From the NCBI GenBank assembly GCA_030918015.1, contig JAUPTP010000022.1, positions 1-12,131 on the forward strand: a stretch of DNA of 12,131 nucleotides, in the 5' to 3' direction. The stretch's first letter is position 1. Each line of letters starts with the position of its first letter. Under the pieces are notes generated by a model that saw only the letters and a list, made by a program, of their open reading frames with translations, was not told the DNA's origin and searched no databases. Shown piece after piece: positions 1 to 8,010 of the stretch. Source of the DNA: Pseudomonadota bacterium. GTDB lineage: Bacteria; Pseudomonadota; Gammaproteobacteria; Burkholderiales; Burkholderiaceae_C. The position numbers and the translations under genes were made by a program.

Positions 1-1888
<1,888 letters not shown>

Positions 1889-1889
<1 letters not shown>

Positions 1890-2341
1890 CACAGCACCCC
1901 GATCAGTTGCACCTCGAAGCTCACCGGCTGGCCGGCGAGCGGGTGGTTGAAGTCGAACAGCGCCCAGTCGCGGCCGGTGGGGCCGATCTCGCGCAAGACG
2001 CCCGCGAAGGCGCCGCGGCCGTCGGGCGTGGGGAACTGCACCACGTCGCCGATCTGGTACTCCTCGTCCGGATCGCCCATCTGGCGCAGCTCCGAGAAGG
2101 CGAGCTTCTGCACCATGTCCGGGTTGCGCGGACCGAAGGCCTCGCCGGCGGCCAGCTCGATCACGGTGCGCGTGCCTTCCTCCAGGCCGATCAGCCGCGC
2201 CTCGATGGCGGGGGCGAGCTCGCCGCTGCCGATCGTGAGCGTGGCGGGCTTGCCGTCGAAGGTGTTGACGATGTCGCCGCCGTCCGGGCCGGAGAGGCGA
2301 TAGTGAAGCGTCAGGAATGAACCCGCTTGGACCTGTGGCAC
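1889..2341 (-). CDS. fkpB: FKBP-type peptidyl-prolyl isomerase, SlpA/FkpB subfamily
   Basis: Small cytoplasmic prolyl isomerase and chaperone of 150 aa. The FKBP half is split as in SlpA/SlyD proteins. The N-terminal strands ([15 protein letters not shown], then [24 protein letters not shown]) are followed by an inserted flap domain (about residues 73-125, [12 protein letters not shown] through FAGVLREIG). The chain returns to the FKBP fold with [33 protein letters not shown] is diagnostic of the subfamily. There is no His-rich metal tail, so it is not SlyD. The start is GTG at 2339-2341 with AGGA 8 nt upstream. The stop overlaps the ispH ATG by one base, so the two are probably translationally coupled. 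It diverges from radC. The cellular substrate is not known from sequence. Confidence 0.95.
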
Positions 2342-2391
2342 GTCAGTGATCCTGTTCTCGATAGACTGTCCGCGATTTTAGGTGTCCCCCG
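2342..2391. promoter_or_regulatory. 50-bp divergent gap between fkpB and radC
   Basis: The only non-coding sequence between two divergent genes, so both promoters should lie here or inside the opposing 5' ends. It is clearly more AT-rich than its surroundings around 2355-2380 (GATAGACT and GATTTTAG). I see AGGTG at 2380-2384, 7 nt before the radC ATG, and AGGA (as TCCT, 2350-2353) for fkpB. No convincing -35/-10 pair stands out in either direction. Confidence 0.4.
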
Positions 2392-3060
2392 ATGAAAGAC
2401 CTGCCGCCCGAGCTGAGACCCCGCGAGAAGCTGCTGCGCCACGGCGCCGCCGCGCTGCAGGATGCCGAGCTGCTGGCGATCCTGCTGCGCACCGGCACGG
2501 CGGGCAACGGCGTGCTGCAGATGGCGCAGCAGCTGCTGGATCGCTTCCAGGGCCTGGGCGGGCTGCTGCGGGCCGATGGCGCGGCGCTGTCGGGCGTGAA
2601 GGGCCTGGGTCCGGCCAAGCGCGCCGAGCTGCTGGCGGTGCTGGAGCTGGCGCGGCGCACGCTGGCGGCCGAGATGGCGCGCCGGCCGGTCTTCGACTCG
2701 CCGCAGGCGGTGCGCGACTTCCTGCGGCTGGAGCTGGCCGAGCTGGGCCACGAGGTCTTCGCGGTGCTGTTCCTGGACGCGCAGCACCGGCTGATCCGCT
2801 TCGAGCCGATGTTCCGCGGCACGCTGACGCAGACCAGCGTCTACCCGCGCGAGGTGCTCAAGCGCGCGCTGGCGCTGGAGGCGGCCGCGGTCATCCTGGC
2901 GCACAACCACCCCTCCGGCGTGGCCGAGCCGTCGAAGGCCGACGAGTTCCTGACCCAGTCGCTGAAGACGGCGCTGCAGATGATCGACGTGCGGGTGCTC
3001 GACCACTTCGTCGTCGGGCGCGGGCCGGTGGTGTCCTTTGCCGAGCGGGGGCTGCTGTGA
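2392..3060 (+). CDS. radC: RadC/JAB-domain protein (UPF0758 family)
   Basis: A 222-aa protein, the usual length. Residues 1-95 hold the helical N-terminal domain with a helix-hairpin-helix ([17 protein letters not shown], about 67-83). Residues about 100-222 are the JAB1/MPN-type domain. The metal signature is complete: E121, H171-x-H173 in HNHPSG, then S181 and D184. The original link of RadC to DNA repair was later questioned and its true role is unsettled. The fold suggests a metal-dependent hydrolase or a DNA-associated factor. The start is the ATG with AGGTG 7 nt upstream. It forms a two-gene unit with the Smr gene through a GTGA overlap. Family assignment is firm; function is not. Confidence 0.96.
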   Translation: MKDLPPELRPREKLLRHGAAALQDAELLAILLRTGTAGNGVLQMAQQLLDRFQGLGGLLRADGAALSGVKGLGPAKRAELLAVLELARRTLAAEMARRPVFDSPQAVRDFLRLELAELGHEVFAVLFLDAQHRLIRFEPMFRGTLTQTSVYPREVLKRALALEAAAVILAHNHPSGVAEPSKADEFLTQSLKTALQMIDVRVLDHFVVGRGPVVSFAERGLL

Positions 3061-3728
3061 CGACGACGATGAAGGTGAATTCGCTGGGCGGCCTGGCCGC
3101 GGTGCAGCAGGTGCTGCGCGAGCGCCGCCGCCAGGCCGAGGCGGAGGCCGCGCGCCGCGCCGCCGAGGAGGCTGCCCGCCGGCGCGAGCATGAGCTGTTC
3201 GAGCGCAGCGTCGGCCCGGTGGTGCGGCTGCGGCCGCGCAATCTGGCCGAGATCGCCCGGCCGCGCCCCTTGCCCCACCCGCGCCAGCGCGAGCTCGACG
3301 AGGCCGAGGTGATGCGGGTCGCGCTGTCCGACGAGTTCGACCCCGAGTCGCTGATGGAGACCGACGACCAGCTCTCCTACCGCCAGTCCGGCATCGGCGA
3401 CGATGTGCTGAAGAAGCTGCGCCGCGGCGTCTGGGTCACGCAGGGCCAGATCGACCTGCACGGCCTGAACCGCGACGCTGCGCGCGAGGCGCTGGCCGGC
3501 TTCCTGATCGACGCGGGCAAGCGCGGCTGGCGCTGCGTGCGGGTGGTGCACGGCAAGGGCCTGGGCTCGCCGGGGCGCCAGCCGGTGCTCAAGGGCAAGG
3601 TGCGCTCGTGGCTGGTGCAGCGCCAGGAGGTGCTGGCCTTCACGCAGGCGCGCGGGCCCGACGGCGGCGCCGGTGCGCTGATCGTGCTGCTGGACTCGTC
3701 GCGCAGCCCGGACGGCCGCCTGCGCTGA
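3057..3728 (+). CDS. Smr-domain protein (DNA/RNA endonuclease family)
   Basis: A 223-aa protein with a C-terminal Smr domain (about residues 125-215), a fold found with MutS2 and in stand-alone nickases or RNA endonucleases. Seen: the [16 protein letters not shown] motif (DLHG at 133-136), [13 protein letters not shown] with HGKG at 165-168, and [21 protein letters not shown] closing the domain. Residues about 15-50 are an Arg/Glu/Ala-rich helix, probably a coiled coil; the middle is basic and proline-rich. The chosen start is GTG at 3057, inside the radC stop (GTGA) with a GGGGG run just upstream. An ATG at 3069 (MKVNSLGG) is the alternative but has no ribosome-binding site. No MutS2 core is attached, so it is a small stand-alone Smr protein. 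The substrate cannot be told from sequence. Confidence 0.93.
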   Translation: MTTTMKVNSLGGLAAVQQVLRERRRQAEAEAARRAAEEAARRREHELFERSVGPVVRLRPRNLAEIARPRPLPHPRQRELDEAEVMRVALSDEFDPESLMETDDQLSYRQSGIGDDVLKKLRRGVWVTQGQIDLHGLNRDAAREALAGFLIDAGKRGWRCVRVVHGKGLGSPGRQPVLKGKVRSWLVQRQEVLAFTQARGPDGGAGALIVLLDSSRSPDGRLR

Positions 3729-3755
3729 CGCCGCGACGGGCCAGCCGCAGGCGGC
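3715..3755. terminator. Perfect 10-bp GC inverted repeat at the smr/hemoglobin convergence
   Basis: GCCGCCTGCG at 3715-3724 is exactly complementary to CGCAGGCGGC at 3746-3755, with a 21-nt loop. The left arm lies in the last codons of the Smr gene. The right arm ends one base before the hemoglobin stop codon. The position fits a bidirectional terminator, but neither side has a T run, so it is not a classical intrinsic terminator. The repeat is seen; the role is inferred. Confidence 0.5.
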
Positions 3756-4175
3756 TCAGCGGTTGCGCATCCAGTCGGCGGTGCGCATGAAGCTTTCGGT
3801 CAGGCGCTCGATCAGCGCCGGGTCGAGCTGCACTTCGGTCATGGCCTGATGCATGCAGGCCACCCACTGGTCGCGCTCCTTGATGCCGATCGAGAAGGGC
3901 ATGTGGCGCATGCGCAGCCGGGGATGGCCGAAGCGCTCGATGTAGAGATCGGGGCCGCCGAGCCAGCCGCTGAGAAACCAGTGGAGCTTGTCGCGCGCCT
4001 CGTCCAGGGTCGTGCCGTGGGCGGCGCGCAGCTCGCGGTAGGCGGGCTCCAGGCCCATCAGGTCGTAGAAGCGGTCGACCAGCTCGCGCACGCGGGCATC
4101 GCCGCCCACCCATTCGTAGGGCGTGGCGGGGGTAGGGGAGGGGACGTCGTTCGTGTCGGAGGGCGGGGTGTTCAT
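3756..4175 (-). CDS. Group II (O-type) truncated hemoglobin
   Basis: A 139-aa cytoplasmic heme protein of the 2-over-2 globin fold. Seen: VRELVDRFYDLMG with B10 Tyr37; the LHWFLSGWLGGPDLYIERFGHPRLRMRH core with proximal F8 His91; and IGIKERDQWVACM with Trp104 at G8. The G8 Trp and the GGP...RFGHPRLRMRH run place it in group II with mycobacterial trHbO. Family members bind O2, NO or peroxide, and their roles range from oxygen handling to redox defence. The first 20 residues are a Pro/Ser/Thr-rich tail outside the fold. The ATG is the only Met before the domain but has no Shine-Dalgarno sequence, and an inverted repeat abuts it. It follows the FlhG-like gene in the same direction after 39 bp. 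Confidence 0.95.
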   Translation of the reverse strand: MNTPPSDTNDVPSPTPATPYEWVGGDARVRELVDRFYDLMGLEPAYRELRAAHGTTLDEARDKLHWFLSGWLGGPDLYIERFGHPRLRMRHMPFSIGIKERDQWVACMHQAMTEVQLDPALIERLTESFMRTADWMRNR

Positions 4176-4176
4176 G

Positions 4177-4208
4177 GCGTGTCAGGCAGCAGGCGCGAGC
4201 CGACACGC
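4177..4208. repeat. Dyad symmetry between the FlhG-like stop and the hemoglobin start
   Basis: GCGTGTC (4177-4183) is complementary to GACACGC (4202-4208). Inside it GGC (4185-4187) pairs with GCC (4199-4201), giving about ten pairs with one unpaired A. On the minus-strand transcript the 3' arm ends one base before the hemoglobin ATG. It could be a terminator for the upstream gene, a structure covering the hemoglobin start, or an operator for a dimeric regulator. The sequence cannot decide between these. Confidence 0.45.
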
Positions 4209-4214
4209 ACTGTA

Positions 4215-5162
4215 TCAGCGTGATCCGTGGGCGATGGCGGCCGCCGCGTCGGACGCCAGGCCGGCGGCCTCGTTCGCGTCGGCCGGGCTGCCGGGCAGGC
4301 TGATCAGCAGGCCTGCGGGCATCGGCAGCCGACCGGCCGGCGGATGCAGCGTCGCCAGCCGTGTGGCGATCGCCGACATGCCCTGGGCCGCGTCCGAACC
4401 GGGATAGGCCAGCGTCACCAGCTGGCGGCGCTGCACGGCCTGGCGCACCGCGGTGTCGCTCATGATCTCGCCCAGCGCCTGCAGCCGGATCGCGCCGCCC
4501 TCGGGCAGCGTGATGAAGCGGTCGATGACCGACTGGAGCTGCGCGGCCACATGGCGACCCTCGCCGGGGCGATGGGTCTGGTTGACCACCAGCATCATGG
4601 AGCTGCGCCCCTGCTGCAGGCCCAGCACCTTCACGGTCGCGTAGGCATCGGCCAGGGCGGTGGGCTCGGGCGTGGCGATGACGATCGCCTCGTCGGCCAC
4701 CGAGATCGCGTACAGCACCACATCCGAGATGCCCGCGCCGGTGTCGATCAGCACCCGGTCGTAGTGGGGGCGCACCGCGTCGATCAGGTGGGCGAACTGC
4801 TCGCGCACCGTCGGGGTGAGGCGCGAGTACTCGATCAGGCCCGAGCCGGCCAGCAGCACCTGGAAGTCGCCCGGCGCAGTCATCAGCGCCTGCTCGAGCG
4901 TGCCCTGGCCGGTGAAGACCTCGTGCAGCGTGCATCGGGGCTGCAGGTTGAGCACCACGTCGAGGTTGGCCAGTCCCAGATCGGCATCGATCACCAGCAC
5001 GCGCTCGCCCCGGCGGGCCAGGGCCGCGGCGAGATTGGCCGCCAGCATCGTCTTGCCCACGCCGCCCTTGCCGCTGGTGATCGCGAAGACGCGCGGACGG
5101 TCGGGGCGGCCGGCCATGGTCGGCTCGGGGCCGGGCAAGGTCGTCGGGATCGTCGTGCTCAT
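4215..5162 (-). CDS. MinD/ParA-family ATPase, FlhG/FleN-like
   Basis: A 315-aa P-loop ATPase of the MinD/ParA superfamily. Seen: the deviant Walker A SGKGGVGKT at 30-38 with the signature Lys32, DADLGLANLDVVLNL at 59-73, switch II DTGAGISDVVLY at 140-151, and PEPTALADAYATVKVL at 165-180. The DADLGLAN and DTGAGISD wording with EPTALADAYA is typical of FlhG/FleN, which sets flagellar number and in pseudomonads restrains FleQ, rather than of cell-division MinD. The N-terminal 24 residues lack the DQAxxLR motif by which classical FlhG activates FlhF. The C-terminus is Ala/Gly-rich, not an obvious amphipathic membrane helix. No flhF is present here. The ATG overlaps the cyclase stop by one base, so coupled translation is likely. 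Superfamily certain; FlhG role inferred. Confidence 0.9.
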   Translation of the reverse strand: MSTTIPTTLPGPEPTMAGRPDRPRVFAITSGKGGVGKTMLAANLAAALARRGERVLVIDADLGLANLDVVLNLQPRCTLHEVFTGQGTLEQALMTAPGDFQVLLAGSGLIEYSRLTPTVREQFAHLIDAVRPHYDRVLIDTGAGISDVVLYAISVADEAIVIATPEPTALADAYATVKVLGLQQGRSSMMLVVNQTHRPGEGRHVAAQLQSVIDRFITLPEGGAIRLQALGEIMSDTAVRQAVQRRQLVTLAYPGSDAAQGMSAIATRLATLHPPAGRLPMPAGLLISLPGSPADANEAAGLASDAAAAIAHGSR

Positions 5163-5923
5163 CAGTGGGAATCCAGTGTGTCGGGCATGAACGACGACAT
5201 GCTGCCGAACAGCATGTCGCGCTCCTCGTTGCTGACCTCCGAGAGCGGGGGCAGTTCCATGCAGGTCTGGTTGCGGCCGGCCGCCTTGGCGCGGTAGAGC
5301 TGCAGGTCGGCGCGCTCCATCCAGATCCGGGAGGACGAGCGGACCCAGCGCGGCGCGAAGGCCCCGCCGATGCTCACGGTGACATTCAGGTGCACATGGC
5401 GATGGACCTCGACCGAGCGTGCCGCGATCGCCTTGCGGATGCGGTCGGCCACTGCTTCGCCCACGCTGGCCGGGCAGTTCGGCAGCACCGCGGCAAACTC
5501 CTCGCCGCCGATGCGCGCCACCGTGTCCATCGGGCGCACGCAGTCCTGCAGCGTCTGGCCGATGGCGCGGATCACCATGTCCCCGGCCCCGTGGCCGTAG
5601 GTGTCGTTGACGCGCTTGAAGTGGTCGATGTCGATCAGCAGCAGCATGGCGGACTCGCCGGCGCGCGCCACCCGGTCGATCTCGCTGTCGAGGCTGGCCT
5701 CGAACTGGCGGCGGTTGACCAGGCCGGTCATCGGATCGCGGCTGGAGAGCATGCACAGGCCGTCGATCAGCGCCTGCAGCCAGGCCCCGCTGCCCGGCTC
5801 CAGTCCGCTCAGGCAGTCCATGCCCGAGCGCTCGAGCATCTGGACAGCCAGGTCGACACGCAGAGCCGCGCCGCCGAGATTCACGACGTGGGGGGAGCAG
5901 CGGACCTCGTGCAGCGGCGCCAT
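5162..5923 (-). CDS. GGDEF-domain diguanylate cyclase
   Basis: A 253-aa protein with one recognised domain. The GGDEF domain spans about residues 60-222: SRDPMTGLVNRRQFEASL (61-78), LLIDIDHFKRVNDTYGHGAGD (95-115), the catalytic GGEEF at 139-143, and YRAKAAGRNQT at the end. An intact inhibitory I-site, R130-x-x-D133, lies five residues before GGEEF. It should therefore make c-di-GMP from two GTP and be product-inhibited. Residues 1-58 form a short region with no fold I recognise. There is no transmembrane segment, PAS or receiver domain, so the protein looks cytosolic. A 30-residue tail follows the domain. No Shine-Dalgarno sequence precedes the ATG, which sits against a pyrimidine tract. It is the first gene of a coupled pair with the FlhG-like ATPase. 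Confidence 0.95.
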   Translation of the reverse strand: MAPLHEVRCSPHVVNLGGAALRVDLAVQMLERSGMDCLSGLEPGSGAWLQALIDGLCMLSSRDPMTGLVNRRQFEASLDSEIDRVARAGESAMLLLIDIDHFKRVNDTYGHGAGDMVIRAIGQTLQDCVRPMDTVARIGGEEFAAVLPNCPASVGEAVADRIRKAIAARSVEVHRHVHLNVTVSIGGAFAPRWVRSSSRIWMERADLQLYRAKAAGRNQTCMELPPLSEVSNEERDMLFGSMSSFMPDTLDSH

Positions 5924-5948
5924 GGACAGAGGGGGAAAGAGAAGGGGA
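5924..5948 (-). promoter_or_regulatory. Homopyrimidine tract abutting the cyclase start codon
   Basis: On the minus strand, 24 of the 25 bases directly before the ATG are C or T; the single purine is in CTGTCC next to the start. No purine-rich ribosome-binding site is visible. This resembles the serS leader at the other end of the window. S1-assisted or leaderless initiation are both possible; neither can be shown from sequence. Confidence 0.4.
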
Positions 5949-6078
5949 TGGCGATGATTTTGCAGTCTAAGTCGGGCGCCTGAAGGCTGCCGTGGCGAGA
6001 TGGGCCCGGTTTGATGGCCTTCTCGCCGGGCTGCATGGCCGCTGCGCGCGGCACAGTCCAGCGCAGTCAGGAACCGTC
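5949..6078. promoter_or_regulatory. Divergent intergenic region between the cyclase and cheD
   Basis: With the pyrimidine tract, this makes a 155-bp gap that should hold the promoters of both units. Around 5953-5971 it is relatively AT-rich (GATGATTTTGCAGTCTAAG). AGGAA at 6069-6073 stands 5 nt before the cheD ATG and is a good ribosome-binding site. A modest hairpin, GCCCGG (6004-6009) with CCGGGC (6026-6031), could form in the cheD leader. I find no well-spaced sigma-28 or sigma-54 promoter. Confidence 0.35.
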
Positions 6079-6789
6079 ATGACCAATACCCAGAGCGCTT
6101 CTCCCTTGTCCGCCGATGCACGGCGCCCTGCGGGCAGCCGGGGCAGCGATGCCTCCGCCTCCGAGGCCCGGGTCGTTCCTGGCCGGATCGAGCGCATGCG
6201 TGCCGAGCGCCGGGCCTCCGGCGAGGCGTCGTTCTTCTACCGGGAGGTCGCGTTCAACGCCGATGCGGTCAAGGTGATGCCGGGCGAGTATTTCGTCCAC
6301 AGCGAAGATCTGGTCATCACCACGACGCTGGGCTCGTGCATCGCCGCCTGCCTGTGGGATCGCCAGGCGGCCGTGGGCGGCATCAACCATTTCATGCTGC
6401 CTGGCGACGGGGCGTCCGACGATGGCGGCCGCTATGGCTCCTGCGCGATGGAGCTGCTGATCAACGCGCTGATCAAGCGCGGCGCGACCCGGCGCACGAT
6501 CGAGGCCAAGGTCTTTGGCGGGGCTGCGCTGATCTCCGGCAACGGCGCGCTCAACGTCGGCCAGCGCAACACCAGCTTCGTGCTCGACTACCTGCGCACC
6601 GAGGAGATTCCGCTGGTGTCCCAGGATGTGCTGGGGCCGTATCCGCGCAAGGTCTGCTTCTTTCCGAAGACCGGCCGCGCGATGGTGCGCCGTCTGCCGC
6701 CGGCGCAGCGCGAGGCCGCGATCGCGCTCGATCAGGACGCGCGTCGCCGGGCCTCGGCGTCCTCCGCGGGCAGCATCGACCTGTTCTGA
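6079..6789 (+). CDS. cheD: Chemoreceptor glutamine deamidase CheD
   Basis: Converts specific glutamines of chemoreceptors (MCPs) to glutamate, creating or tuning methylation sites for adaptation. In some bacteria it also works with the phosphatase CheC. The protein is 236 aa. Its catalytic triad is T81, C87 (TTLGSCIAAC) and H104 (GGINHFMLP); the 6- and 17-residue spacings equal those of Thermotoga CheD. The C-terminal VSQDVLGPYPRKVCFFPKTGRAMVRRL is also family-typical. The first 50 residues are a Ser/Ala/Arg-rich extension. I chose the ATG at 6079 because of AGGAA 5 nt upstream; an in-frame GTG at 5992 would only add low-complexity sequence. cheB follows after 9 bp, the usual cheD-cheB order, but no cheA, cheW or cheR lies in the window. 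Confidence 0.96.
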   Translation: MTNTQSASPLSADARRPAGSRGSDASASEARVVPGRIERMRAERRASGEASFFYREVAFNADAVKVMPGEYFVHSEDLVITTTLGSCIAACLWDRQAAVGGINHFMLPGDGASDDGGRYGSCAMELLINALIKRGATRRTIEAKVFGGAALISGNGALNVGQRNTSFVLDYLRTEEIPLVSQDVLGPYPRKVCFFPKTGRAMVRRLPPAQREAAIALDQDARRRASASSAGSIDLF

Positions 6790-6798
6790 GTCCGCATC

Positions 6799-8010
6799 AT
6801 GCCCGCATCTTTCCAGCCTTCGCGCGCGCCGGCTGTACCGATCCGGATCATCGTGGTCGACGACTCCGCCGTCATGCGCGGCCTGATGTCGGGCATCATC
6901 GCGCGGCAGTCCGACATGGAGTGCATCGGCGCGGCCTGCGATGCGCTCCAGGCCCGCGAGATGATCCGCGAGCTCGATCCGGACGTGATCACCCTCGACA
7001 TGGCCATGCCGAAGATGGATGGTCTCGAGTTTCTCGACCGGCTCATGCGCCTGCGGCCGACGCCCGCGATCATGGTCACGTCGGCCGCGCAGCGCCAGCC
7101 CGAGATCGTGACGCGGGCGATGGCGCTGGGTGCCGCCGCCGTGATCGACAAGCCCCTGGTCGGCGTGGCCGGTGGCTTCGAGATCTTCGAGCGCGATCTG
7201 CTGGCGGCGCTGCGTCAGGCGGTCCAGGGGCGTGCGAGTCCGCGACGTGCGCCGCCGCCTGTCGCCCCCTCGATGTCCGCGCCGATGTCCGCCCCGTCTG
7301 CGGCGGCAGCGGCGCTGCCTGCCGCTGCCGCCGTCAGCCCGGCTCCGGGAGGCGCGGGCACGACGGCGGTCGAGGTGGGCGAGCGGCGCATCCGCCTGAT
7401 CGCGATCGGCGCCTCGACCGGAGGACCGGAGGCCACGCCGCATGTGCTGCGGGTCCTGTCGGCCCAGTCGCCGCCGGTGGTGATCGTGCAGCACATCCCG
7501 GGCGGCTTCTCGGCCCGCTATGCGGCGCGGCTCGATACGCTGGGTGCGCTGCGGGTCTGCGAGGCCCGCGACGAGATGATCCTGCAGCAGGGCCATGCGT
7601 ATGTCGCACCGGGCGGGCGGCATCTCGTGGTGGTGAAGGTCGGCGCCAGCCTGGTCGTGCGGGTCACCGACACCGAGCCGGTCAACCGCCACCGGCCCAG
7701 CGTCGACGTGCTGTTCCGCTCGGTCGCGCAGGTGGTGGGCGAGCGCGCGCTGGGCGTGATGCTGACCGGCATGGGCGGCGACGGCGCCGAGGGCATGCGC
7801 CGCATGCGCGACGCCGGCGCCTGGAACATCGCCCAGGACGAGGCCACCAGCGCGATCTTCGGCATGCCCAAGGAGGCGATCCGCGCCGGCGCCTGCCAGG
7901 AGGTGCTGCCGCTGCAGGCCATCGGCCCGCGGCTGATGGCGCTGCTGGGCCTGAGCGGTGCTGCCGCGACCGCCCCGCTCAGGCCAGAAACATCGACTGC
8001 AGGTCGCTGA
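6799..8010 (+). CDS. cheB: Chemotaxis response regulator protein-glutamate methylesterase CheB
   Basis: Removes methyl groups from receptor glutamates, and deamidates some glutamines, when phosphorylated by CheA. The protein is 403 aa. Residues about 15-143 are the receiver domain: D21-D22, phosphoacceptor D67 (TLDMAMPKMDG), T94 and K118. A Pro/Ala/Ser linker spans about 147-195. The methylesterase domain follows with the catalytic triad S206 (GASTGGPEA), H232 (QHIPGGFS) and D328 (LTGMGGDGAEGM); the 26- and 96-residue spacings match Salmonella CheB. It starts 9 bp after cheD, so one transcript is likely. The linker is longer than in enteric CheB. The last 11 codons (32 bp with the stop) overlap the 3' end of hemW on the other strand. 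No damage is seen. Confidence 0.98.
   Translation: MPASFQPSRAPAVPIRIIVVDDSAVMRGLMSGIIARQSDMECIGAACDALQAREMIRELDPDVITLDMAMPKMDGLEFLDRLMRLRPTPAIMVTSAAQRQPEIVTRAMALGAAAVIDKPLVGVAGGFEIFERDLLAALRQAVQGRASPRRAPPPVAPSMSAPMSAPSAAAAALPAAAAVSPAPGGAGTTAVEVGERRIRLIAIGASTGGPEATPHVLRVLSAQSPPVVIVQHIPGGFSARYAARLDTLGALRVCEARDEMILQQGHAYVAPGGRHLVVVKVGASLVVRVTDTEPVNRHRPSVDVLFRSVAQVVGERALGVMLTGMGGDGAEGMRRMRDAGAWNIAQDEATSAIFGMPKEAIRAGACQEVLPLQAIGPRLMALLGLSGAAATAPLRPETSTAGR
7271..7294 (+). repeat. Two 12-nt tandem repeats in the CheB linker
   Basis: CGATGTCCGCGC (7271-7282) is followed directly by CGATGTCCGCCC (7283-7294), one mismatch apart. Together they encode SMSAPMSAP-type sequence inside the flexible interdomain linker. 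A unit of 12 is a multiple of three, so copy-number change would keep the frame and only alter linker length. Confidence 0.6.
7948..7985. terminator. Perfect 11-bp inverted repeat in the overlapping cheB/hemW ends
   Basis: GGCCTGAGCGG (7948-7958) is complementary to CCGCTCAGGCC (7975-7985), with a 16-nt loop. The right arm contains the hemW stop codon, while both arms code for the CheB tail on the plus strand. It is the only candidate for ending both transcripts here. No T tract follows on either side, so Rho-assisted termination or RNA 3'-end protection would be the likely role. That role is inference. Confidence 0.5.

Noticed and set aside
2342..2391. Sigma-70 promoter pairs in the fkpB/radC gap
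   Set aside because: Only isolated AT-rich hexamers are seen; none has both boxes with 16-18 bp spacing.
5968..5996. Sigma-28-like flagellar promoter (TAAG ... GCCGTGGC) before cheD
   Set aside because: The spacing is 17 instead of about 15 and the -10 half lacks the GATAA end; too weak to call.
5992..6078. GTG start at 5992 for cheD
   Set aside because: It adds low-complexity sequence and has no ribosome-binding site, whereas the ATG at 6079 has AGGAA 5 nt upstream.
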